64,000 nucleotides of DNA from Dryas octopetala. Its lineage: Eukaryota > Streptophyta > Magnoliopsida > Rosales > Rosaceae. Shown here one piece after another: positions 1-11,400 of this stretch; positions within the stretch are counted from its first letter, which is position 1; every line of letters starts with the position of its first letter. Made by a program: the position numbers and the translations under genes. The notes beneath the pieces are model-generated. The model saw only the letters and a program-made list of their open reading frames with translations. It was not told where the DNA came from and did no database searches. The stretch spans positions 8,411,409 through 8,475,408 of the forward strand of contig OY992839.1 in NCBI GenBank assembly GCA_963921425.1, read 5' to 3'.

Positions 1-2726
1 CATTATTAATTTTTAAATATAATAAATGAACAAATAATTTTTTTTTAACTGAGAAAATTGCCATTGTCGGACTGTGGCAATTAGTGACAATCATTTTTAT
101 GCTATAACACGGATGAATGTGACTTTATAAGCTTGAATTGTATGTTTTTTGTTGGTTTCATTAGTTTTTGATATGTTTATGTAATAAAATACATAAGATA
201 TATTAACAAGTATCATTTTTATATAGCTTCAAATAGTTACTGTTGCATAATAGTAATTGTCAAGCACTCGATGGGTTCCGTGTCGCGCCCAATTCATTAA
301 AGTAGATTGGACTGAGATTTTCTATAACAATGGAGTATGTTATCAACCTTATTTGTGAACTAGACTTAAAAAAAAAAACCCCATAAATGAATGTATTATC
401 AAATAACACGTTTTAATTCTTTGTTGCACAAACTAAACATTGGAATAGTAATAATTTTCTAGCTGTCAATGGAACTTTGACCCCTATTACTTTGTCCCAG
501 TCTGGTATATTATGTGACTTCCATCGAATAACACGAACACACTTTGGATATATCCATGGTCAATTTAGTCCATGATAAGTTTTTTTCCTTTCGCTAAAGA
601 TTGTTCGACATAAGTCATGTTATATGCCAAATTGAAAATTTGGGTATAAAAATTGAGACAAATAAAAATTTGGATACTTAATTGAGGCAATGTCTAAAGT
701 TCAGGTACCAAATTAAAAAAATGCCTTTTCAATTGATGTTTAATTGCTTATGGCTAGATTGTATTGAGAGGGCTTTAAACTAAGAAATTGGGCTTGAAGA
801 TGTCTAGTTCTTAAAACACAAGAAAACCCACTATTAAGGCTATTTGGTATACTGGAAAACAAAAAATTGCAGGATCATTATTCAAATGACCATAGAGTGA
901 TTAAATTCATTTTCTCTACTTGAAATCTCTGAAGCATTTGAATGGTTAGCGAATTCCAATTTAGAGAATCTTTGTAGTCTTTGTAATTTTCAGGATTAGA
1001 CAGTTTTTACAAGTGACACATATGCTCAAAACATTAGTATTCTCTATAACATATATTGAAATTTTCTTTTCCAAAATTTGCAAGTTCCTCTTACTCCCTT
1101 CTATGTTCTATGTTCTGACCCTGAGGCCATCTGCAAGAAAAAAACATTAAAAGAAGCATTAGAATGGTTTACAAGCCATACAAAACGAAAGTATTTAAGA
1201 GAAGATAAATGAAAACCCATGAGCAGTGCACCAATGACCAAATTTATAAGTTTCTATTTCGATAAATAATGACTTCAAATTTTATTTTCATCCATGTCAG
1301 CTTCAATTCTCCTATCAAACTAAATGCTGCATCACAGCCCTAGAAATAGAAGAGGGGGGGGGGGGGGGGGGTGGTGGTGGTAAGTGAGGGGCTAGTTGCA
1401 GGGCTGCTGCTGTTGTTTCTCAAGATGCTTTACACGTATAATAGTTTTTACTCTTCACTGATCTCAAAAAGAATATCATGTTAACCACCTTTTATTTTTG
1501 GGTGAATGACTTGGGGAAACAGAGTACTGCAATGAAAAGAAAGCCGAAAGTGTCCCTAAGCCCACAGAGCAAAAAACATGTGGGAAAAGTATTTCATTGA
1601 AATGAATTGTTGTGAACTACTCCAAATTAATGACTTTTTTTTTTGTGTTTTTGTAACAAGGGGGGCTAAAGGCCAAAGAGGAGAACAAACTGCTTCCAGG
1701 CCTAGTGACCCCAACCAGGTCAGCAAACAGAACATCCTAGCCTTGAGTGGGAGAGGCAGAAAACAAAGTGCAGCCTACTTCCAGTGAGAGCCCAAGTCCA
1801 GCTATGCTATCAGCTACTGTTTATCTTTCCCTATGAACATGAAAAGGACCACAAGACCAACCCTTTCCAATTAGAGTTTTACAACCATAATAAGGCTTTC
1901 CAGACGGTGACAATCTCCAGTACTTTTCTGCAGCAACTCTGAAGCTACTATTGAATCAATTTAAACCATGATTTTGGAGCATCACTCTTCCCTTCTCCGA
2001 AGAAAAATTCAACTCCAAGTAAAGAGTCCAAAACTCAGCTAATTCCTAACGTAGCAGCAAATGGAAACTTCCAAATACCATTGCAGTTCCTTAGGACACC
2101 ACCAGCCAATCCACCCTGACAAACTAATGATTGCACCATCCGCATTAAGTTACCAGACTTGAAAGTGCAAACGCTTCAGGCATCATACTCTCTTAAACAA
2201 AATATACCGTCTAAAATGGTATATTTGAGTTTCCATTCAAGAGAAAATAGACTAAGAAAATTTGGAAAAACATAAAAAGAGCATAATTCGAGTCGCATAT
2301 CAATTCAAGTGTTATAAGGCTCTAAGCTATACCAATTCAATTAGTGTTATCAATTCAAGTGTTGTACTCTCTGTTTTCTATTAATAAAAGTAAGTTTCAT
2401 ATAAAAAAATGTATAGCTTAGATGCCCATTGAAGACCATCTGAAAACTCATGTAAACAACACCAAATCGTTCTATAATTAATTCTATTAAGCACCACAGA
2501 AAACCCAAAATCTCTCTATTTATTATTTTCTAACAAAAGTATACCCAACAAACTTTAAGAATGAGCAACAGTTAGCATGGGAGACAAGAACCCAAATTAG
2601 CAAACATCTCATTTCGATTTTAATCAACGTATTGAACAACAGTAAATCAATCGCTGAATCTGATATACATATAAAAGAAAAAAAAACTAAATTAGACAAT
2701 GATTGTATCAAAATTAACCTGAAATT
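1..2726. other. Intergenic region, no supported gene
   Basis: AT-rich DNA with no ORF that looks like a plant protein. It contains a run of 18 G followed by GGT repeats (1354-1380). A stretch at about 1632-1870, read on the minus strand, ends in an A-rich tail and may be an old retroposon fragment, but I could not find its other end or a target duplication. The part nearest DPH3 (about 2400-2726) is probably 3' UTR and downstream sequence of that gene. Confidence 0.5.
1354..1380. repeat. Poly-G tract followed by GGT microsatellite
   Basis: Eighteen consecutive G residues (1354-1371) run directly into GGT repeats. Such runs are length-unstable and error-prone in sequencing, so the exact count should not be trusted. 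Confidence 0.9.
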
Positions 2727-2975
2727 TTAAGTAACGGTAATGGGTTGCTGCTTGGAGGGCTCGAGCGGCTTGTTGCTCATCTTATCCATGAAATCTTCGA
2801 CGTTGTAAACGACAGTGATGTAGAGGGAGCAGCTAGGGCACCGAGCGATCTCTTCGCCCAGTTTCAGGTCGTCCTTAGTGATTTGGAACAAGTCTCCGCA
2901 CGGGCATGGGTACGTGTACGCCTGGAGCTCCTCGTTCCACTCCATATCTTCGATCTCCACGTCGTCATACGACAT
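2727..2975 (-). CDS. DPH3: Diphthamide biosynthesis protein 3 (DPH3/KTI11), CSL-type zinc finger
   Basis: An 82-residue protein, complete from ATG to stop in one exon, which is the usual family length. It starts MSYDDVEIEDMEW, the conserved DPH3 N-terminus, and carries the CSL zinc-finger ligands Cys24, Cys26, Cys46 and Cys49 in the pattern CPCG...CPSCSL. In the known family DPH3 is a small iron/zinc electron carrier that supports DPH1-DPH2 in the first step of diphthamide synthesis on elongation factor 2, and it also acts with Elongator in tRNA wobble-uridine modification (KTI11). It is expected in the cytosol. It is divergent from SMG1, about 2.4 kb away. On the minus strand a good splice donor (AAGGTGAGTT, near 3110-3120) lies upstream of the ATG, so a 5' UTR intron is possible. 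The identification is confident from the motif and length. Confidence 0.95.
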   Translation of the reverse strand: MSYDDVEIEDMEWNEELQAYTYPCPCGDLFQITKDDLKLGEEIARCPSCSLYITVVYNVEDFMDKMSNKPLEPSKQQPITVT

Positions 2976-4559
2976 CGTGTTCGAGCTAGCTTCTGCGCTT
3001 CAGTGAGAGTCTCTGAGTTTGGGATTAGGGTTTCGTTAAATTTTTTGATGATACATAGAAAAGCCCTAATTTGAAATATCCAAAACCCTAGAGATCGAAA
3101 AGTTGATAAACTCACCTTGAGAGATCAGCCGTTGATTCAGTCCAAAAAAAAAGAAAAAAGAATAGCCGTTCATTCAGTCCAAAAAAAAAAACAGCCGTTG
3201 ATATCAGGCTGCATTTCTGACCGAGCAACTGAAAAAAACCGCCACTGATCCGAACCGATCAGTTCGGTTATTTTTTCCTTGTCGGTTTCAGTTGGCGGAA
3301 AGGATCGAACCGCCACCATTGGTGGTCGGAAGCGGCATGGAAAACCCTCCCAGCAAAACACCAAAATGTCGAACTGCCCCACCAAATACAGCCGACCGAC
3401 TCTCACCAACACCAAAACTTCGGTAATCGACCCATGTCAGTTCGGCACCGGTTTCTTCTGTGCCTTCCGCCCCTCCTGCGGTTCAATCATTGGTTTCGTG
3501 GAATTGATTTGGCAACCCACCCCTAGTTGAGATGCCTAATCGGAGGGCTCTGATTTTTTTTTTTTTTTTTTTCCAAATTAGAGAGGTTCTGAATTTTTTT
3601 TTTTTTCAAAATAAGATGAGTTTGGCAATATTTTGAGCTTGATATATGTCTTAATCTCAACATTCGCTTTTTTTGTTACGTTGAAGAGAATCTGAATCTA
3701 TACTAATTCTAACTTTTATCTCACTCACCCTCGTCACTTACCATTTGAGTTAACCCTAAAAGCTTATTAAAAAAAAAAAAAAAAAGAGAAAGAAACATAC
3801 AGAGAAGGAGGTCATTGACAGTGGACATGGGTTAGGCTGGTTAGCTAGTGAGGTAGTACCGTAGTAGTTTGTTTTTTACGTTTTCTTAAAAATGTTTTAT
3901 TAAGGGGTATAAATGAAATTTTTAAAAAGGGTAGTCAAGATAGTTTAGAGTAGTAAATGATTGTAAAGTCCATTTTATATAAATCAACTTACCTAATGTT
4001 TTGAAATGTTAAAAAGGTTCACTTAAAAAGCAATAAACCCATCTTTTAAAAAAGAGACTCAAATTGACAAAAAAAAAAAGGCCAAGTGCATATAAAGTAT
4101 TGTATAGTGTCGATAGCAACTGTTCAACAAGAACATTGTAGCGATAGTTATGTTTAACAATAACTCTACAATGATAGTCACTGTTAATAATATCGTTGTA
4201 AAACATGGAAGAAAAAAAAAAGTGGCATACGCTAAGCTCCGTGTCCAGCGTGTTTTTCCATTAATATGGATTAGGTTATCCACGATTTTTAAAAGTTGCT
4301 TAAATTATCATTATATTTTTCATTTAGGGCTATTAAAAAAAAATACCCTATTTTTGGTTACATTATAAGTCAAACCATTGATCTATTCAAGATGGAAAAA
4401 GAGCCATTGATTTATTCTAAAAATATGGATGTGTTAAGACATCTAAATTCTAGACTATGTATTTTTTCTACTGTGCAATTATTCTCTCAATATTATTATC
4501 CGTGACTTAATGCATTATCATTCGAAGCTTGATATATTACTATTTATACCTTGATGTAT

Positions 4560-4760
4560 TACCACAGCCGCCACTATTTCTACCACCGTCACCATTACTA
4601 ACACTGCCGCCACCACCGCCACCACCACCACCACCACCACCGACACCGCTGCCTCCATCACCAATGCTATCATCACCACCATCGTTGTTGTCGTCGCCAC
4701 CACCATCACCATCACCGTCAATGTCGTCGTTGCCGTCACCTCAAATACCCCAATTTTTGC
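4560..4760. repeat. CCA/ACC trinucleotide-rich low-complexity region
   Basis: Imperfect CCA/CCG/TCA triplets, with the purest run at about 4608-4642. The triplets create an apparent proline-rich ORF on one strand and a valine-rich ORF on the other. Both are compositional artefacts. Confidence 0.8.
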
Positions 4761-5264
4761 CACCATCATTTCTCCCACCGTCTGTGAGCCATCACCTCTA
4801 CTACCATCGTCAACTTACTACAAACATTATTTTTATTATTGCTACCATCACCATCACTCTTTTATAAAACTACTATAAATTTTATTATGATTGCATTTAT
4901 CTAAACAAGAGAATTTATAAATTCTAAAATTTTGAATCACATCATTTTTAATTTCGTTATTTATGAATTCCTTAATAGTTTTAAATTGTTTCATCCAAAC
5001 TAATTATAAGTTTATAACTGTCATAAGTAGAATTAGAAAACAAACTTTTACTTATTACAAGTATATGCATAAAGTACCGGTCGGAGTAAGTTTTTAACTG
5101 CTTTTCGCCCAACGGAGAAAACATGAAAAGAACTTTTGCTATTTGAATTTCGTCAATTTGCCGGAAAATCAAAAAAGAAAAGGACTTGAGAAAACACAGA
5201 GCAGAAGACAATCAGAGGCCAGAGAAGGAGAGCAGAGTAAAGTAGTAAACAACCATAAACAGCG

Positions 5265-5284
5265 CGCGAGCGAGCGAGCGAGCG

Positions 5285-5322
<38 letters not shown>
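5265..5322 (+). repeat. GAGC and GA microsatellite in the SMG1 leader
   Basis: A (GAGC)n tract runs into (GA)n and ends two bases before the first uORF ATG. GA/CT-rich leaders are common in plants and can bind BBR/BPC-type GAGA factors (established for that family). Any such role here is inference. Confidence 0.85.
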
Positions 5323-5323
<1 letters not shown>

Positions 5324-5328
<5 letters not shown>

Positions 5329-5356
5329 AGATGCCACAGCAGCAACAGCAGCATGA
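5324..5356 (+). promoter_or_regulatory. uORF 1 of SMG1 (10 codons), stop overlapping the main ATG
   Basis: ATG at 5324 opens the peptide MRDATAATAA and stops at TGA 5354-5356. The stop overlaps the SMG1 start (ATG 5353-5355) in an ATGA arrangement, which could favour termination-reinitiation or reduce main-ORF translation. It assumes the transcript begins upstream of 5324, which the sequence cannot prove. Confidence 0.55.
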
Positions 5357-5453
5357 TGCAAGGACTCCACCACCAACAGCAGCAACTCGCGGCTCTTCTC
5401 TCCGTCGCGCTCCCCAAGGACGATTCCGCCTCCGCCTCCACCGCCGCCTCTAA
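5331..5453 (+). promoter_or_regulatory. uORF 2 of SMG1 (40 codons), overlapping the coding start out of frame
   Basis: A second upstream ATG at 5331 opens a 40-codon frame (start MPQQQQQHDA) that runs past the SMG1 ATG in another frame and stops at TAA 5451-5453. Ribosomes starting here would bypass the main start. The frame is rich in Gln, Pro and Arg because it is an alternative reading of CAG/CCN-rich DNA. It is more likely a regulatory overlap than a functional peptide. Confidence 0.45.
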
Positions 5454-8400
5454 CTCGGACGACGACGACTCAGCCCGACTCGCCGCCATCAACTCGCTCC
5501 ACCGCGGCATTCTCTACCCTCCCAACTCGCTCCTCGTCACCCACTCCGCCTCTTTCCTCGCCCAGGGCTTCTCTCAGCTTCTCTCCGACAAGTAACTAAA
5601 GCCTTTTCAATTTCAGTTTCACTCTCTCTTTCTTAAAATTAGTATTCGATTTTTATTACTATTTTTTGTTTAATTATCTATTAAATTAAAATTTGCGTGG
5701 AACTTTGCACTGTAAAGTGGTTTTAGTGTAGACAAGTCCTGCTGGTTGAGTTTGGCTGTGTTTGGTTGCTGAGAAAGTGTAGGATAATTAGAAAGGCTTT
5801 GAATTGAAAAATTGTTTGAAAAATGACCTATTCTGGTTGAAATTATATATGTTCATCTAATCTCTCTGGAAATTGCATTGTAGATCGTATGCCGTGAGGC
5901 AAGGGGCGGCTGTAGCATATGGGGCTCTTTGTGCTGTGGTTTGTTCAATCCCTATAACTTCGAATGGAAGACAAAACCATGTTATGCTTGGAAGCTTGGT
6001 TGACCGGTTCATTGGTTGGGCGTTGCCATTGCTTAGCAAAGCCAGTGCTGGAGATGGGAAAATGGAATTGGCGGTGGATAGCTTACGGGAGTTCCTTAAT
6101 GTTGGGGATGTTGGCGGGATTGAGAGATATGCCTTGTCAATTCTCAAAGCGTGCCAAGTACTTCTTGAGGATGAGAGAACCTCCTTGAGTTTGTTACATC
6201 GGCTTCTTGGTGTTTTAACTTTGATTTCATTGAAGTTTTCTAGATGCTTTCAGCCTCATTTCCTTGACATTGTTGATCTGCTTCTTGGGTGGGCATTGGT
6301 ACCAGACCTTGCTGAGTCGGATAGACGAATTATAATGGATAGTTTCTTGCAATTTCAGAAACATTGGGTGGGTAATTTGCAGTTTTCTCTTGGATTGCTG
6401 TCAAAGTTTCTGGGTGACATGGATGTTTTGCTTCAGGATGTAAGTCATGGAACCCCACAACAATCCCGAAGGTTGCTTGCTTTACTTTCTTGTTTTTCAA
6501 CAGTTTTGCAGTCCACTGCTTCTGGGTTGCTGGAAATGAATTTACTTGAACAAATCACTGAACCCCTTAACAGAATGGTTCCTCGGTTGTTGGGATGTTT
6601 ATCTATGGTTGGAAGGAAATTCGGGTGGTTGGAATGGATTGGGGATTTATGGAAGTGTTTGACTCTTGTGGCGGAAATATTTTGTGAAAGATTTTCCACC
6701 TTTTATGCACTTGCAGTTGATATTTTATTTCAAAGTTTGGAAGTGGACAATACTACCCAACCAATGGAAACTGGAAGAATTACCTCCTTTCAAGTTCATG
6801 GAGTTCTAAAAACTAATCTCCAATTATTATCTCTGCAAAAGTTTGGGCTTCTCCCATTATCTGTACAGAAAATTCTGCAATTTGATGCTTCAATATCTCA
6901 GCTCCGTTTGCATCCTAATCACTTAGTAACGAGCAGTGCTGCTGCCACTTATATTTTCTTGCTTCAACACGGGAGTAATGAAGTTGTTGAACAAGCAGTG
7001 ACTTCGTTAATAGAGGAGCTGGAGTTGTTGAAGGGCTTGCTAGAGAAGGCCATGGGTCATGCAGATGGGGTTATTGCATGTTCTAAATCCTATTCAAAAC
7101 TTGAATTGTTTGCCTTGATTAAATTTGACTTGAAAGTTTTGTTGACATGTGTCTTCTCGGGTGGGGGTAATAGTTTGATTGGTCAGCCAGACATTGCAAC
7201 CCTATATCTTATGAGGTCAGAAAAATTGGTGAATTTTATCGTTGAGAAATTTAATCCTTTTGTCTTACCTATTATGGCATATGTGGATTTGCAAGTCAAT
7301 GTTATCAAGACATTGGACAGGCTAACAACAGTTAAATTCTTAAGAAAGTGCTCTATAACATATCAGAGCAGTGGGAAATCATCAATGGATGTTACTGCTG
7401 ATAAATTACTTTCCAGTAAGTATTTGTCGAATGAACATTCAGTTGTGGTTGTTGAGAATCTAAGGAAGTACAGTGTGTTCTTTGTGAAAGCTCTCCATGT
7501 TTCTTCTCCTCTTGCAGTTAAAGTAATCGCGCTAGATTGGGTTCAAAGAATCTGTGAGAATGTAATTGCTTTTAATGAGAAATCAGACTCTGAAACTCAT
7601 TTCTATGAAGTGTATGGTAAAGTTAGGATTATTGCGAATATGCTTTTCTCAATTTTGGATGCTGCATCTGACAGGGAACCAAAAGTGAGGTCACATGTTG
7701 CATTAGTATTGGAACTGTTACTGCAGGCAAGGCTTGTACATCCTCTTTACTTTTATTGCATAGCTGAAGTGGTCCTAGGAAAACTTGGTGATCCAGATAT
7801 TGAGATAAAAAATGCATTCGTCAGGCTGCTTGCTATTGTTGTGCCTACCACATTGTATGCATGTGGGTTTCATGATTATGCTTCATCTGGGGCTGGTGTT
7901 CTTCGGTTAGGCAACAGTTCTAACTTGCACTGGAAGCAAGTATTTGCCTTGAAGCAGCTCCCTCAGCAACTTCACTCGCAACAACTTGTTACCATATTGA
8001 GTTACATATCCCAAAGGTGGAAGGTGCCTATTTCTTCTTGGATCCAACGGCTTATTCATAGTTGTCGGAGTTCTAAAGACCTTGTTTCAAGTCAACTTGA
8101 GGAAACAGGAAACTTTGGTGCCAATGGTGTATGGTTGGACATCAAAGTGGATGAAGATTTTCTTGAAAAACATTGCTCAGTTAATAATCTGGCTGGTGCT
8201 TGGTGGGCTGTACATGAAGCTGCTAGATATTGTATTGCCATGCGCCTTCGGACTAACCTGGGTGGGCCAACTCAGACCTTTGCAGCATTAGAGCGAATGC
8301 TTTTGGACGTAGCACACCTGCTACAGCTTGACAGTGAGCAAAATGATGGGAACTTAAGTATGATAGGGCCTTCTGGTGCTCATTTGTTACCAATGAGGTT

Positions 8401-11400
8401 ACTCTTCGATTTCGTTGAGGCCCTAAAGAAAAATGTATATAATGCATATGAGGGCTCAGCTGTTTTACCATCTGCTACGCGCTCAAGTTCCTTATTCTTT
8501 CGAGCTAACAAGAAAGTTTGTGAGGAGTGGTTTTCCCGTATATGTGAGCCAATGATGAATGCTGGATTAGCACTACAATGCCATGATGCTACAATTCATT
8601 ATTGTGCTCTGCGTTTACAGGAGCTCCGGAATCTCGTAGGTTCAGCTTTGAATGACAAGTCTAGGGCACAAGCAACCGAGAACCTCCATAATATCAGGGG
8701 TAGATTTTCTGCAGACATCTTGAGGGTTTTACGGCACATGGCATTGGCTCTGTGTAAGATTCATGAATCAGAGGCTTTAATTGGCCTGGAAAAGTGGGTT
8801 TCAATGACACTCTCTCCCTTTCTTGTGGAGGAAAACCAGTCCCTCAGTAACAATAGGATGTTGGGGCCCTTTACATGGGTCAATGGGCTTGTATATCAGG
8901 CAGAAGGTAAATATGAAAAGGCTGCTGCACACTTCATTCACTTGCTGCAGACTGAGGAGTCACTTAGTTCCTTGGGTTCTGATGGTGTACAGTTTGTTAT
9001 TGCACGCATCATTGAGTGTTATACTTCAGTTTGTGATTGGAAATCTTTAGAATCCTGGTTATTAGAGTTGCAAACACTTCGTGCTAAGCATGCTGGGAAG
9101 AGTTATTGTGGTGCTCTAACGACAACGGGCAATGAAATTAATTCAATTCATGCCTTGGCACAGTATGATGAGGGTGAATTTCAGGCAGCATGGGCATGCC
9201 TTGGTTTGACACCTAAAAGTAGCAGTGAGCTCACACTTGATCCGAAATTAGCCTTGCAAAGAAGTGAGCAGATGCTTTTACAGGCAATGCTTCTTCAAAA
9301 TGAAGGAAAGGAAGATAAGTTGCCACATGAGTTACAGAAGGCCAGGTCAATGCTGGAGGAAACGCTGTCTGTTCTGCCGCTTGATGGATTAGAAGAGGCA
9401 GCAGCTCATGCTACCCAGTTGCACTGCATCTTTGCGTTTGAAGAATTTTACAAGATTAATGGTAGCCAAGATAAACCCAGGCAACTTCAATCAATATTAA
9501 GTTCATATGTCCAATTTATGCAGCCACAAATAGGTAGAGTCCATCAAGACTGTAACCCTTGGTTGAAAGTTCTTCGAGTTTATCGAACTATTTCCCCAAT
9601 CTCTCCAGATACTGTAAAGTTCTGTATGAATTTGTTGAATTTGGCCCGCAAACAACAAAACCTACTATTGGCAAACCGTCTAAACAACTATCTCAAAGAT
9701 CACATATTAAGTTGCCCTGGGGGAAAACACGATGATTTGCTCATCTTGAATTTGCAGTATGAGGGCATCCTGCTAATGCATGCTGAAAACGAGTTTGAAG
9801 ATGCTTTAACGAACCTTTGGTCTTTTGTGCGTCCTTGCATGATTTCTTCACCATCTATAGTTTCCGATGCGGAAAATAGTATTCTGAAGGCCAAGGCATG
9901 CTTGAAACTCTCAAATTGGCTTAAACAAAACTATTCTGATTCGAGGCTAAATGACATTGTTCTTAAGATGCGGTCAGATTTTGATATGGCTGATTCCTCT
10001 TCTCCTGGCAGAGGTGGACCCCTATTCGGCGATGAGATCTTAAGCTCTAAACCACCTTTGGGTCCTATTATTGAGGAAATTGTCGGTACAGCTACAAAAT
10101 TGTCTACTCATCTCTGCCCCACTATGGGCAAATCCTGGATTTCTTATGCCTCTTGGTGTTTTAGTCAGGCCAGAGACTCTCTGTTAACCCCACATGAAAA
10201 TACCCTTCGCTCATGCTCGTTTTCTCCCATCCTTATTCCTGAAGTTATACCAGAAAGATTCAAGCTAACTGACGATGAGATCATGAAAGTGGAATCTTTG
10301 ATTTTAGAGCTCTTCCAGAATAGGGATGATGGGGGTTTTAAAGCTGAAAAGGGAGAGTGGAACTTTTCTCTTGATTCTGCTACAACGAAAAATGACAAAC
10401 CTGTGATGGCTTTGGTGCAGCAAGTAGTGAATATTATTGAAGCTGTTTCTGGTGCACCTGGTGCAGAAGACTCTAGTGATGATTGCCTTTCTGCTACTCT
10501 AGCTTCTCAGTTGAAGATCTGCTTTCTTCGTGCAAATTTTGGCCTAAACGAAACTGACATATTTTCTGTGGTCAATGATTTAGTAGTTGTTTGGTGGTCT
10601 TTGAGGAGGAGAAGAGTGTCCCTCTTTGGACATGCAGCTCATGGTTTTATACAGTATCTTTCATATTCATCTTCCAAGATTTGCAATAGTTGCTTGGCCG
10701 ACTCTGATCCTGAGCCTCTGAAGCAAAAAACTGGCAGCTATACACTGAGGGCTACATTGTATGTCCTACATATTCTTCTCAATTATGGAGCAGAGTTGAA
10801 AGATATACTTGAGCCTGCTCTTTCAACAGTTCCTTTGTCACCATGGCAGGTGAGCTGCTGTTCCTTGGTTTATTTCCTGCATGCTAATTTTCCGTGAGGC
10901 TGATTTGATTTTGTTCTGATTACAATCTTCACTTCTAGGAAGTAACACCCCAATTGTTTGCTCGGTTAAGTTCTCATCCCGAGCAAGTGGTCCGGAAGCA
11001 GTTGGAGGGCTTACTGATGATGCTGGCCAAGCAATCTCCTTGGTCCATTGTCTACCCAACACTAGTTGATGTGAATGCTTATGAAGAGAAGCCTTCGGAG
11101 GAGCTTCAGCACATACTTGGTTGTTTGGTAACAAAATTTCTTTCATCAATTTGCCTCACACCATTGTGCATTTAGTCAACCTAATATTTCTGATATATAA
11201 AATTCTATTTACCCATAGTATTCACATTTTACTTGAAATTGTGGAGGTTAAGGTCATCATTAGGATTAGGAATAATGAAAGGCACACTTCTATGATAACT
11301 TTGTGTTTTGTATTAATAACAAACTACTAACTAGTATATGCCAATGCTTTTTAATACACTAGATTTACTATAATTTATATATATATATATATATAAATTG

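Larger units (their letters stand above)
2976..5323. other. Divergent intergenic region between DPH3 and SMG1
   Basis: No gene is supported. The region holds short repeats with the core AGCCGTTSATTCAGTCC next to A-runs (3125-3200), several poly-T/poly-A tracts (3550, 3593, 3770), and a CCA/CCG trinucleotide-rich stretch (about 4560-4760). A GC-richer block at 3230-3530 has CGGTTCGGT-like motifs common in dispersed plant repeats. The SMG1 promoter must lie in the 3' part, but I see no clear TATA box there. Confidence 0.5.

Noticed and set aside
1578..1787. 69-aa ORF on the plus strand
   Set aside because: No family features. The minus-strand A-rich tail suggests a retroposon remnant instead.
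2745..3074. 109-aa ORF antisense to DPH3
   Set aside because: Shadow frame of a well-supported gene.
4529..4867. Proline-rich 112-aa ORF (and antisense valine-rich ORF)
   Set aside because: Produced by a CCA/CCG triplet repeat. No conserved ends or plausible promoter.
5143..5352. N-terminal extension of SMG1 with an Arg/Glu repeat
   Set aside because: The frame is open only from a TTG, and the Arg-Glu run is the GA microsatellite. The first in-frame ATG is 5353, which matches the known SMG1 start.
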